From Massilia pinisoli (GTDB taxonomy: Bacteria; Pseudomonadota; Gammaproteobacteria; Burkholderiales; Burkholderiaceae_D), in NCBI RefSeq assembly GCF_024753285.1, contig NZ_JANUGW010000016.1, positions 1 to 64,000 of the forward strand: 64,000 nucleotides of DNA, written 5' to 3'. The translations under genes were made by a program, and so were the position numbers. This document shows, piece by piece, positions 35,399 to 43,864 of the stretch. Position 1 is the stretch's first letter, and every line of letters begins with the position of its first letter. The notes beneath the pieces were generated by a model. That model was not told the DNA's origin, ran no database searches, and saw only the letters and a list, made by a program, of their open reading frames with translations.

Positions 35399-37252
35399 TC
35401 AAATAACTGACGAGCTTGATCCGCGTTCCATCAGGTCGAGCACCGGCTGTTCCGGGCCGCCGATGACAGGTGCGGACACGGTCACCGTCGTGCCTCCGTC
35501 CGGCTCGCTGAACACGGCGCAGGTGCCGCCCAGGATCACGATGCGCTCTTCGATGCCGACGAGGCCGAACGATCCATATTTGTTGCGCCCGCCCGGCGGG
35601 AGGCCGCAACCGTTGTCGCGCACCGTCAGCGACAGCCAGCCGCCGTTCAGGCGCAACTCCACCTTCACGCGCGTCGCGTTCGCGTGCCGCACGATGTTCG
35701 TCAGCGACTCCTGCAGGATGCGGAAGAACGCCGTCGCGCAGTGGTCGGGCAGGGCGATCTCGCCGTGGTCGTCCTGGATGTCGCACTGGATGCCCGTGCG
35801 GCGCTGGAACTGGTTGACCTGCCACTCGACCGCCGCCGACAGGCCCAGGTCGAGCACCGTCGGACGCAGGTCGTTGATGATCTGGCGCACGCTCTTGATC
35901 GTCGTGTCGATCTGCAGCAGCGTGGCGCGGGCGCGCTTGTGCAGGTGGCTGTGCGTGCCTTGCGTGCGTCCGGCCAGCAGTTCGGCCTCGATGCGCAGCG
36001 CGAGCAGGCTCTGGCCGAGGTCGTCGTGGATCTCGCGCGCGATGCGCTTGCGCTCCATTTCCTTGATCTGGTAGGCGTGGTCGGCCAGGCGCCTGAGCTT
36101 CTGGTGCGACAGCTGCAACTTGCTCTGGCTTTCGCGCAGTTCGCTCGTCATCTCCTGCGCGAGCGCGAGGGCGGCGCGGCGCGACGACGTCAGCGTGTGC
36201 AGCAGCGCGTACAGCAGGATCGAGCCGAGGAAGCCGAACCCCATCATCAGCTTCGGATAATACGTGTCGAATTCCGTGTACAGCGACGCCTTGCGGACGC
36301 TGTAGACGGTCTTCCACGGACGGCCGTTGAAGTTCAGCGGCAGCGTCGTCGTGAAGACGTCGTCGCCGCTGTCGAGCGCCGGCGTCGGGTCCGCGTGCGT
36401 GCCCCGGCTGTCGAACAGCGCCTGCGGGTGACCGGACGCATCGTGCCCGTTCACGTCCACGCCGGAGCCGATGTCGTACAGCGTCATGCGCAGGCCGGAA
36501 ATCGGGATCTCGTCGATGACGCCGTGCAGCAGCTTCGGCATATTGAAGGCGATGCCGAGCGAGCCCACGTAGGCTGCGCGGCGCTCTTCCACCGTGTCGA
36601 GCGGCATGCCGAAGTGGTACACCGGCGTGCGCATCCCCAGGTAGATGTTGTTCGGCGTGGACAGCGCGGGGATCGGCGTGCCGGCGGCGTACAGCGTGCC
36701 GTTGTCGCGCGCATCCATCAGCTGCTTGCTGAAGTAGCGATTCGTCAACAAGTCGATGCCGTACAGCGCGGGCTTGTCCGGATCGGGTTCGAAATAGGCG
36801 ATCGGCAAATAGTCCTTGCGGATGCCCGGCGGGGAGATGTCGAGTTGCGCATCGCTGCCGAGGTGGCGCCGCATTTCCTCGCGCAGGTCGTCCATGAACG
36901 CGGCCCGGTCGGCTTCCGTGACGTAGGCGGCGAAATTCATGCTGTCGATGGCCGGATAATTGCGCGGCAATTCCAACCCGCGCACGTATTCGTGGAAGCG
37001 GCGGTGCGTCATGATGTCCGAGCTTTGCAGCATGCTGCCTGCCGCACGGAGGAGGTCCGTGTACGACTTGAGCCGGACGCTGATGACGCTTTGCGCGTGC
37101 TTCGCGTGATTGACGAACCGCGCCTCGGCGTCGCCTTCGATCGAATGGGCCGTGACCATGTACAAGAGGCTGCCGACGAGCGACGACAGCAGGGCGCCGG
37201 CCCAGAACGAGAACCGGGTGACCGAAAATGCGTCTCTCAGTGTCGTCGCCAT
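35399..37252 (-). CDS. CHASE-domain sensor histidine kinase A (NarL-type partner class)
   Basis: 617 residues: membrane helix at about 15-36, extracytoplasmic CHASE domain (YLPIAYFEPDPDKPALYG, LLTNRYFSKQLMDARDNG), second helix near 335-355 (LMMGFGFLGSILLYALL), then HisKA_3 with the phosphorylated His in RKRIAREIHDDLGQSL and an HATPase domain (VRDNGCGLPPGG, YGSFGLVGIEERI). Such kinases normally pair with a LuxR/NarL-type response regulator, but none is adjacent. The catalytic half is nearly identical to kinase B. The ATG at 37252 is preferred over a TTG five codons upstream. Confidence 0.9.
   Translation of the reverse strand: MATTLRDAFSVTRFSFWAGALLSSLVGSLLYMVTAHSIEGDAEARFVNHAKHAQSVISVRLKSYTDLLRAAGSMLQSSDIMTHRRFHEYVRGLELPRNYPAIDSMNFAAYVTEADRAAFMDDLREEMRRHLGSDAQLDISPPGIRKDYLPIAYFEPDPDKPALYGIDLLTNRYFSKQLMDARDNGTLYAAGTPIPALSTPNNIYLGMRTPVYHFGMPLDTVEERRAAYVGSLGIAFNMPKLLHGVIDEIPISGLRMTLYDIGSGVDVNGHDASGHPQALFDSRGTHADPTPALDSGDDVFTTTLPLNFNGRPWKTVYSVRKASLYTEFDTYYPKLMMGFGFLGSILLYALLHTLTSSRRAALALAQEMTSELRESQSKLQLSHQKLRRLADHAYQIKEMERKRIAREIHDDLGQSLLALRIEAELLAGRTQGTHSHLHKRARATLLQIDTTIKSVRQIINDLRPTVLDLGLSAAVEWQVNQFQRRTGIQCDIQDDHGEIALPDHCATAFFRILQESLTNIVRHANATRVKVELRLNGGWLSLTVRDNGCGLPPGGRNKYGSFGLVGIEERIVILGGTCAVFSEPDGGTTVTVSAPVIGGPEQPVLDLMERGSSSSVI
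35480..36280. repeat. Near-identical kinase tract, copy A
   Basis: About 800 bases coding the second membrane helix and kinase domains match 39131-39931 with only a handful of differences seen by eye, while the sequence coding the CHASE domain on the other side is clearly diverged. Marks recent gene conversion or selection on the catalytic half. Confidence 0.85.
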
Positions 37253-37415
37253 GAGTGCGTTTTCCAAGGGTGTGTTGCGGCAGCGCCGTTATGCATTGTT
37301 AATTTGTTGAAATTACTTGGCTTGGGTGCCTGACGGACCTAGCAGTTCGAAGAGTTGTTCCTACAGCCGAAAGAATGGCTTTGCGCTGCTTCAAGACATG
37401 ATCGTAAACGAATAA

Positions 37416-37438
37416 ATCCGTCCGGGATACGGGCGGAT
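37416..37438 (-). terminator. Weak terminator-like hairpin after repeat gene B
   Basis: On the minus strand ATCCGCCC-GTATCCC-GGACGGAT then TTTATT, a slightly decayed version of the terminator after repeat gene A, about 65 bases past the stop codon. Confidence 0.55.
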
Positions 37439-37501
37439 CGTATGGCGCGGGCGGAATCGCCCGCGCGGAGGGGACGGGATGCCGCGGCACCCCGGATCGA
37501 A

Positions 37502-38758
37502 TCACGCGGCCACGCTTGCCTCGGCCCTCGTACGCGGGCTCGCGCAGTATGCCGTTTCGGTGCGGGGGCTGGCGCAGTAGGCGGTCGCCGACACGGCGCG
37601 CTCGCTGTTGCGGGCTTGCGTCTTGACGCGTGGGCTGGCGCAATACGCCGCTTCGACGCGTGGGCTGGCGCAGTAGGCAGTTTTGGTACGCGGGCTGGCG
37701 CAGTAGGCGGTTGCAGACGTCGCGCCTTCGCCGGTGCGGGCCAGTGCCTTGATGCGTGGGCTGGCGCAATAAGCCGCTTCGACACGTGGGCTGGCGCAGT
37801 AGGCGGTTTTGGTACGCGGGCTGGCGCAGTAGGCGGTTGCAGACGTCGCGCCTTCGCCGGTGAGGGCTTGCGCTTTTATGCGCGGGCTGGCGCAGTAGGC
37901 CGTTTCGGTACGCGGGCTGGCGCAGTATGCGGTCGCAGACGTCGCGCCTTCGCCGGTGCGGGCCAGTGCCTTGATGCGTGGGCTGGCGCAATAAGCCGCT
38001 TCGACGCGTGGGCTGGCGCAGTAGCCGGTTTTGGTCCTCGGGCTGGCGCAGTAGGCAGTCGCAGACATCGCGCCTTCGCCGGTGCGGGCCTGTGCCGTGA
38101 CACGCGGGCTGGCGCAATAAGCCGCTTCGACACGTGGGCTGGCGCAGTATGCGGTTTTGGTCCGGGGGCTGGCACAGTAGGCGGTTGCAGACGTCGCGCC
38201 TTCGCCGGTGCGGGCTTGCGCTTTTATGCGTGGGCTGGCGCAATAAGCCGTATCGATACGCGGGCTCGCGCAGTAAGCCGCCTCGACGCGTGGGCTCGCG
38301 CAGTAGGCGGCGACGGCAGTCGTCGCGATCTGGCCGTCGCGCGCTGCGTCGTCCGCGGCCGGCGCGGCCAGCGCACCCGGGTAAGCATCGCCGAACGTGG
38401 CTTCGTACAGTTCGCGCATGCGGTCGCCGCTGTCGAGGCGGAATTGCTCGTCGTCTTCGTCGCCCATGCCGACGTACGGATAGTGGTGCAGGAAGTAGCC
38501 GAACGCCTGCTCGCAGTCGGCGGCGTATTTCATCGTGTCGAGGATGTGGTAATGCCAGAACGTGTCGACGTCGACCAGCGGTGCCGTGTCCTCGTCCGGA
38601 TACAGCTTCATCAGGCACAGGAAACGGCGGTATTCCTTTTCGACGGCATTGGCTTTTTCCAGGCTCCAGCCTTCGCCGGACGGGCCGTGCATCAGCTTCG
38701 TCTTGATCGGTTCCAGGTCGAGTTGCATCACGGAGTTGAACAGGTCGTTGGCGTTCAT
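37502..38758 (-). CDS. Tandem-repeat protein B: GRDP-like N-terminal domain plus 19 [AG]YCASPR repeats
   Basis: 418 residues. Residues 1-128 are almost identical to those of repeat protein A (same DVDTFWHYHILDTMKYAADC block). From about residue 148 to the end there are 19 copies of YCASPR, preceded by Ala (once Gly) and followed by short linkers VEA, TKT, TET or IKALARTGEGATSAT. The core differs from A in every copy: Tyr for Phe, Ser for Gly. No signal peptide. GAGGA precedes the ATG at 38758. Lies between kinase B (upstream) and kinase A (downstream). Function unknown. Confidence 0.85.
   Translation of the reverse strand: MNANDLFNSVMQLDLEPIKTKLMHGPSGEGWSLEKANAVEKEYRRFLCLMKLYPDEDTAPLVDVDTFWHYHILDTMKYAADCEQAFGYFLHHYPYVGMGDEDDEQFRLDSGDRMRELYEATFGDAYPGALAAPAADDAARDGQIATTAVAAYCASPRVEAAYCASPRIDTAYCASPRIKAQARTGEGATSATAYCASPRTKTAYCASPRVEAAYCASPRVTAQARTGEGAMSATAYCASPRTKTGYCASPRVEAAYCASPRIKALARTGEGATSATAYCASPRTETAYCASPRIKAQALTGEGATSATAYCASPRTKTAYCASPRVEAAYCASPRIKALARTGEGATSATAYCASPRTKTAYCASPRVEAAYCASPRVKTQARNSERAVSATAYCASPRTETAYCASPRTRAEASVAA
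37520..38315. repeat. In-frame tandem repeat array coding YCASPR units
   Basis: 3' part of repeat gene B. Short units of about 30 bases built around GGGCTGGCGCAGTAGGC, grouped in threes or twos with a longer spacer containing GCGCCTTCGCCGGTGCGGGC. Confidence 0.92.
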
Positions 38759-38907
38759 GATTATCCTCATTATGTGTAGTTAAAAGTACAGCTTTCCCTA
38801 GTTATGGTTTGTGGTGAAGCGACTGCCTGCGAACAACATTTCCTTAAAGCACATGATGACATCCGGCAACTTCTGACGCGATTTGTGGATGTGTCTTACA
38901 TGTGATC

Positions 38908-38913
38908 AATGTA
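38908..38913 (-). promoter_or_regulatory. -10 element of repeat gene B promoter
   Basis: TACATT on the minus strand, 22 bases after the FNR-type box, as upstream of repeat gene A. Confidence 0.6.
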
Positions 38914-38935
38914 GATGAGGCAATTCCTTAAGTTA

Positions 38936-38949
38936 TTGATATTTATCAA
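38936..38949. promoter_or_regulatory. FNR/ANR-type box upstream of repeat gene B
   Basis: TTGATATTTATCAA, identical to the box before repeat gene A and also centred 184 bases before its start codon. Confidence 0.8.
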
Positions 38950-39049
38950 AGAAACAACATTTGTTGCCTAAGTGGATATGCAAAATGCGAAAGATCGGGT
39001 AGGCCCTATCCAACGGGGATAAGCGATGGGGACGGTACGAGGAGGTGGA

Positions 39050-40903
39050 TCAGATGACGGAAGAGCCCGTGCCTTGCTCGAGAGGCGAATGTGCAGGCTG
39101 GTCCTGTTGTCCAATGACGGGCGCGGACACGGTCACCGTGGTGCCGCCGTCCGGCTCGCTGAACACGGCGCAGGTGCCGCCGAGGATCACGATGCGCTCT
39201 TCGATGCCGACGAGGCCGAACGATCCATATTTGTTGCGCCCGCCCGGCGGGAGGCCGCAACCGTTGTCGCGCACCGTCAGCGACAGCCAGCCGCCGTTCA
39301 GGCGCAACTCCACCTTCACGCGCGTCGCGTTCGCGTGCCGCACGATGTTCGTCAGCGACTCCTGCAGGATGCGGAAGAACGCCGTCGCGCAGTGGTCGGG
39401 CAGGGCGATCTCGCCGTGGTCGTCCTGGATGTCGCACTGGATGCCCGTGCGGCGCTGGAACTGGTTGACCTGCCACTCGACCGCCGCCGACAGGCCCAGG
39501 TCGAGCACCGTCGGACGCAGGTCGTTGATGATCTGGCGCACGCTCTTGATCGTCGTGTCGATCTGCAGCAGCGTGGCGCGGGCGCGCTTGTGCAGGTGGC
39601 TGTGCGTGCCTTGCGTGCGTCCGGCCAGCAGTTCGGCCTCGATGCGCAGCGCGAGCAGGCTCTGGCCGAGGTCGTCGTGGATCTCGCGCGCGATGCGCTT
39701 GCGCTCCATTTCCTTGATCTGGTAGGCGTGGTCGGCCAGGCGCCTGAGCTTCTGGTGCGACAGTTGCAGCTTGCTCTGGCTTTCGCGCAGTTCGCTCGTC
39801 ATCTCCTGCGCGAGCGCGAGGGCGGCGCGGCGCGACGACGTCAGCGTCTGCAGCAGCGCGTACAGCAGGATCGAGCCGAGGAAGCCGAACCCCATCATCA
39901 GCTTCGGGTAATACGTGTCGAATTCCGTGTACAGCGAGGCCTTCGGCGCCGAGTAGGTCGTCTTCCACGTGCGGCCGTTGAAGTCGAGGGGGAGCGTCAC
40001 GGAAAACGTGTCCGCGCCGGCCGCCGGCGCCGGGGCCGGATCGACGTGCGTGCCCAGGCTGTCGAACAAGGTGCGCGGCAGCCCCGCGGTATCGCGGCCA
40101 CGGGCGTCGAGCCCCGGGCCGATGTCGTACAGCGTCATGCGCAGTCCCCGGATCGGGACCTCGTCCATCACGCCATGCAGCAGTTTCGGAACGCTGAACG
40201 CGATGCCGAGCGAGCCAGTGTACGCCGCACGGCGTTGTTCGGCCGTGACGGGCGCGGCGCCGATGCGATAGATCGGCATGCGCATGCCCAGGTGCGTGTC
40301 GTTGGGCCCGGACAGCGCGAGGATCGGCGTGCCGGACGCATACAACGTGCCGTGGTCGCGCGACTCGTCCAGCTGGCGGCTGAAATAGCGGTTGGCCGCC
40401 AGGTCGGTGCCGTAGTGGCCGGGTGTCGACAGGTCCGGCTCGATGTACGACACGACCAAGTAGGACGGACGCCTGCCCGGCGGGCTGATGTCCAGTGGAG
40501 CCGCCAGGTGCACGACGTCCCGCATTTCCGTGCGCAATTCGGCGAGGAACACGTCGCGCTGCGCGTCCGTGACGAGGATCGCGAAATTGATCGAATCGAT
40601 GGCCGGGTAGTTGCGCGCGAGGTTCAACCCGCTGACATACTCGTGGAACTTGCGGTGGCTCAGGACATCGGTGCTCTGGATCATGCTGCCGGCCGTGCGC
40701 AGCACGTCGGTATAGGATTTGATCCGGACGCTGATGACGCTCTGCGCATACTTCGCGTGGTTGACGAAGCGTTCCTGTGCGTTGTTTTCGATCGAGCGCT
40801 GGGTGACCACGTACGCCACGCTGCCGATGACGGACGACAGCAGCACCCCCGTCCAGAACGAGAACCGGGTGACGGAAAATGCGTCGCGCAGAACCGGGGG
40901 CAT
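39050..40903 (-). CDS. CHASE-domain sensor histidine kinase B
   Basis: 617 residues, same length and layout as kinase A: helix near 15-36, CHASE domain (YLVVSYIEPDLSTPGHYG, LAANRYFSRQLDESRDHG), second helix, HisKA_3 with REIHDDLGQSL, HATPase. From KASLYTEFDTYYPKLMMGFG to VTVSAPVIG the protein is identical to kinase A except one His/Gln change; the sensor half differs at very many positions. No response regulator is adjacent. Start at 40903 by alignment with kinase A. Confidence 0.9.
   Translation of the reverse strand: MPPVLRDAFSVTRFSFWTGVLLSSVIGSVAYVVTQRSIENNAQERFVNHAKYAQSVISVRIKSYTDVLRTAGSMIQSTDVLSHRKFHEYVSGLNLARNYPAIDSINFAILVTDAQRDVFLAELRTEMRDVVHLAAPLDISPPGRRPSYLVVSYIEPDLSTPGHYGTDLAANRYFSRQLDESRDHGTLYASGTPILALSGPNDTHLGMRMPIYRIGAAPVTAEQRRAAYTGSLGIAFSVPKLLHGVMDEVPIRGLRMTLYDIGPGLDARGRDTAGLPRTLFDSLGTHVDPAPAPAAGADTFSVTLPLDFNGRTWKTTYSAPKASLYTEFDTYYPKLMMGFGFLGSILLYALLQTLTSSRRAALALAQEMTSELRESQSKLQLSHQKLRRLADHAYQIKEMERKRIAREIHDDLGQSLLALRIEAELLAGRTQGTHSHLHKRARATLLQIDTTIKSVRQIINDLRPTVLDLGLSAAVEWQVNQFQRRTGIQCDIQDDHGEIALPDHCATAFFRILQESLTNIVRHANATRVKVELRLNGGWLSLTVRDNGCGLPPGGRNKYGSFGLVGIEERIVILGGTCAVFSEPDGGTTVTVSAPVIGQQDQPAHSPLEQGTGSSVI
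39131..39931. repeat. Near-identical kinase tract, copy B
   Basis: Partner of 35480-36280; see that entry. The identity stops abruptly at the sensor-domain side. Confidence 0.85.
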
Positions 40904-41024
40904 GGTTTTTCCGAAGGTGGCGCCGGACCTCTCCGGCGGAGCAAAGTTGACAAATTGCAACTTACTCGCGTCGCGCGCGGGATGGACCTAGCAGTTTGAA
41001 GGGTTGCCGATAGGACAAAATTGT

Positions 41025-41060
41025 AAAAAAAAAGCCCGGCTCATGGATTGAGCCGGGCTT
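41025..41060 (-). terminator. Strong intrinsic terminator of glnS
   Basis: On the minus strand AAGCCCGGCTCA, short loop, TGAGCCGGGCTT, then nine T. Stem of 12 bp, 23 bases after the stop codon. Confidence 0.9.
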
Positions 41061-41083
41061 GTGCTAGATCAATTGGGACCGTC

Positions 41084-42832
41084 TTATTTGCCCCAGCTGT
41101 CCTTGAGCGTCGTCACGCGGTTGAACACGGGCTTGCCCGGCGTGGAGTCGACACGGTCGGCGACGAAATAGCCGTGGCGCTCGAACTGGAAGCGCTGGTC
41201 CGGCGCGGCCTGGGCCAGGCCCGGCTCCAGGTAGGCGGTGACGGTTTCCAGTGCGTTCGGGTTCAGCACGCTCATGAAATCCTTGCCGCCGCCGTCCGGT
41301 TGCGGGTCGAGGAACAGGCGGTCGTACAGGCGCACCTCGGCTTCCAGCGCGTGAGTGGCGCTGACCCACGTGATATTGCCCTTGACCTTGTACGTGTCCG
41401 CGCCCGGCGTGCCCGATTTCGAGTCCGGGAAATAGTTCACGTGCACGGCGGTGACGTTGCCGTCCGCATCCTTGTCGAACCCGGTGCACTCTGCCACGAA
41501 GCCGTACTTCAGGCGCACGCGCGAGCCCGGCTTGTCGTCGATGGGCGGGGTGAAGCGGTGGTAGCCCTTGGTCGGCACTTCCATGAAGTCTTCCTGCTCG
41601 ATCCACAGTTCACGCGAGAACGGGAACGAACGGGTGCCCCATTCCGGATGGTGCGGATGGACGGGGGCGCTGCAGTCGACCGTCTCGCCTTCCGGGAAGT
41701 TGTCGACGACGAGTTTCAGCGGACGCAGCACGGCGACGGCGCGCGGGGCCTTCGGGTCGAGGTCGTCGCGCAGGGAGCCTTCCAGGGTGCTCATGTCGAT
41801 CCAGCCGTCCGCCTTCGAGACGCCGATGCGCTCGCAGAACAGCTGGATGGATTCCGGCGTGTAGCCGCGGCGGCGCAGGCCGACGATCGTGGGCATGCGC
41901 GGATCGTCCCAGCCGTTCACGACGCCCGTATCGACCAGCTGGCGCAGCTTGCGCTTGGAGGTGACGACGTACGTCAGGTTCAGGCGCGCGAATTCGTACT
42001 GGCGCGGCACGGGGCGCTCGAAGAAGCCGCCGTCGGCCAGCGTGTCGACGAGCCAGTCGTAGAACGGGCGGTGGTCCTGGAATTCCAGGGTGCACAGCGA
42101 GTGCGTGATGTTTTCCAGCGCGTCCGAGATCGGGTGCGTGTAGTCGTACATCGGGTAGATGCACCAGTTGTCGCCCGTGCGGTGGTGGTGCGCGTGACGG
42201 ATGCGGTACAGCGCGGGGTCGCGGTTCGTCATGATGGGGGACGACATCGCGTCTTCGCTCATCTTCGCGCGCAGCACGTGTTCGCCGTCCTTGTACTTGC
42301 CGGCCTTCATGTCGCGGAAGATCTGCAGCGATTCGGAGGCGGGGCGGTTGCGGAACGGCGAGTTCGTGCCCGGCGTGCCGAAGTTGCCGCGGTTCTTCGA
42401 CATGTCCTCGGCGCTCTGGCTGTCGACGTAAGCTTTACCGTTCTGGATCAGGTATTCGGCCATCGCGTACAGCTGGTCGAAGTAGTCGCTGGCGTAGTGC
42501 AGGTATTCCTGACCGCCTTGCTCCCACGTGAAGCCCAGCCACTTGACGCTGTCCATGATCGTGTCGACGTATTCCTGGTCTTCCTTTTCCGGGTTCGTGT
42601 CGTCAAAACGGAGGTGGCAGCGGCCCTGGTAGTCGCGTGCGAGGCCGAAGTTCAGGCAGATCGATTTGGCATGGCCCACGTGCAGGTAGCCGTTCGGCTC
42701 CGGCGGGAAGCGCGTGATCACGGACGGCATGTCGGCACGCGCGTGGGTACCTGAGGCGATGTCCGATTCGACGATCGCGCGGACGAAATTCGGCGACGGG
42801 GTGGCCGTCGTGGTGTTTTTCTCGTTACTCAT
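41084..42832 (-). CDS. glnS: Glutaminyl-tRNA synthetase
   Basis: A 582-residue class I synthetase charging tRNA-Gln. The HIGH motif is in PPEPNGYLHVGHAKSI, the KMSKS counterpart in VTSKRKL, and the C-terminal beta-barrels include GTRSFPFSRELWIEQEDFME. The first 25 residues are a polar extension. Start at 42832; an upstream ATG is possible. Confidence 0.95.
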   Translation of the reverse strand: MSNEKNTTTATPSPNFVRAIVESDIASGTHARADMPSVITRFPPEPNGYLHVGHAKSICLNFGLARDYQGRCHLRFDDTNPEKEDQEYVDTIMDSVKWLGFTWEQGGQEYLHYASDYFDQLYAMAEYLIQNGKAYVDSQSAEDMSKNRGNFGTPGTNSPFRNRPASESLQIFRDMKAGKYKDGEHVLRAKMSEDAMSSPIMTNRDPALYRIRHAHHHRTGDNWCIYPMYDYTHPISDALENITHSLCTLEFQDHRPFYDWLVDTLADGGFFERPVPRQYEFARLNLTYVVTSKRKLRQLVDTGVVNGWDDPRMPTIVGLRRRGYTPESIQLFCERIGVSKADGWIDMSTLEGSLRDDLDPKAPRAVAVLRPLKLVVDNFPEGETVDCSAPVHPHHPEWGTRSFPFSRELWIEQEDFMEVPTKGYHRFTPPIDDKPGSRVRLKYGFVAECTGFDKDADGNVTAVHVNYFPDSKSGTPGADTYKVKGNITWVSATHALEAEVRLYDRLFLDPQPDGGGKDFMSVLNPNALETVTAYLEPGLAQAAPDQRFQFERHGYFVADRVDSTPGKPVFNRVTTLKDSWGK

Positions 42833-43032
42833 GAAGCCGTGTTGGATGGGAATGATTCCCGGCATTTTACCGTAGAAGCGGCATCGGGGCCGCTATGTGG
42901 TCAAGCGCACTGTCCGCGCGTGGGGCCATCCGCATACTGGGGAGGCATCGTCGTCTGCGGCCTGTCAAGTTGGCGCTTTCTATAGGATAATCTCGGTTTA
43001 ATGTTTTTTCGGCCACAGCCGGAGAGTTCCAA

Positions 43033-43323
43033 GTGGAAAATTTATACGCGATCCTCGGCGTCGCGCCGAATGCCAGCGACGACGACATCAAGAAGGTCTA
43101 CCGTTCGCTCGCGATGCGCTACCACCCGGACCGCAACCAGGCGCCGGGCGCGGAGGCGCGTTTCAAGGCCGTCACGAAGGCTTATGAAGTCCTGGCCGAC
43201 CCGGTCAAGCGCGCGGAATACGACCAGAGCGTGAACCACCGCATCGTCCTCGACGCGGAAGCGGAGGCGTTCGAACTGTGGCGCTCCCTGTTCGCCCTGA
43301 ACGGCGTGAACGTGGCCGCCTGA
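43033..43323 (+). CDS. Short J-domain protein
   Basis: 96 residues, starting with GTG; GGAG lies 9-12 bases upstream. Residues 1-66 are a full J domain with the HPD motif (RYHPDRN, residues 31-33 are HPD), which stimulates Hsp70 ATPase. The remaining 30 residues ([17 protein letters not shown]) form a short helix tail. No Gly/Phe or zinc domain. First gene of a four-gene operon of otherwise unknown proteins. Confidence 0.88.
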   Translation: MENLYAILGVAPNASDDDIKKVYRSLAMRYHPDRNQAPGAEARFKAVTKAYEVLADPVKRAEYDQSVNHRIVLDAEAEAFELWRSLFALNGVNVAA

Positions 43324-43348
43324 ACACCCACCAGAATACGAGTCAGAC

Positions 43349-43864
43349 ATGAAAAAAGTACATCCGGAGTTCGCCTTCCAGTCGCGCGAACTGGAAGGAC
43401 AGATCGAGGGCACGCTGGGCGACCCGCCCAACCGCAAGAACTACGACATGATGGTGCAGGCCCTCGTCTCGGAATACGCGAACGGCGACGGGCTGGACGA
43501 CGTCAACCTGATGGCGTTCGCGCTCGTCGACCGCATCCGCTTCACCGATCCGAAGGGCCTGATCCGCGAAGCCTACGACTACGAAGGCGGTGACCCGGCC
43601 AAGGTCTTTGCCATGGCCAACTGCGACGGCGACGACGAGGGCCGCGCGATGTATGCCGCCATCTGCGACAACCATCCGGAACTGGCGCGCCAGGCCATCG
43701 TGACGGCGTTCCTGTACAAGAACCAGGCCCGCTGGGAAGACGACGACCAGTCGCTCGACCAGCTCGCGAAGGATGACGAAGGCGACGACGACGAGCTCGA
43801 CGAGTCGGCCGCCGGCGACGACTTCACCCAGTTGTTCGACCAGGATGGAGGTGACCGCGAATGA
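43349..43864 (+). CDS. Unknown protein of the J-domain operon (1)
   Basis: 171 residues, not recognised. The N-terminal 110 residues look helical and globular (NYDMMVQALVSEYANGDGLDD, MYAAICDNHPELARQAIVTAF); the C-terminal 45 are very acidic (DDEGDDDELDESAAGDDFTQLF) and probably disordered. Overlaps the next gene by 4 bases (ATGA). Could be a client or adaptor of the J-domain protein. Confidence 0.75.
   Translation: MKKVHPEFAFQSRELEGQIEGTLGDPPNRKNYDMMVQALVSEYANGDGLDDVNLMAFALVDRIRFTDPKGLIREAYDYEGGDPAKVFAMANCDGDDEGRAMYAAICDNHPELARQAIVTAFLYKNQARWEDDDQSLDQLAKDDEGDDDELDESAAGDDFTQLFDQDGGDRE

Larger units (their letters stand above)
38759..39049. other. Long 5' leader and promoter region of repeat gene B
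   Basis: 291 bases, the counterpart of 35111-35398, with the same order of box, -10 and leader. Confidence 0.7.
34013..41000. repeat. Tandem duplication of a kinase + repeat-protein module
   Basis: Two head-to-tail units offset by 3648-3651 bases: kinase ends 35399/39050, kinase starts 37252/40903, boxes 35288/38936, repeat-gene starts 35110/38758. Homology extends upstream of each kinase as GGACCTAGCAGTT (37335 and 40984). Confidence 0.9.

Noticed and set aside
34013-41000. Composite transposon explaining the duplication
   Set aside because: No transposase gene or terminal inverted repeats flank the units; unequal crossover is simpler.
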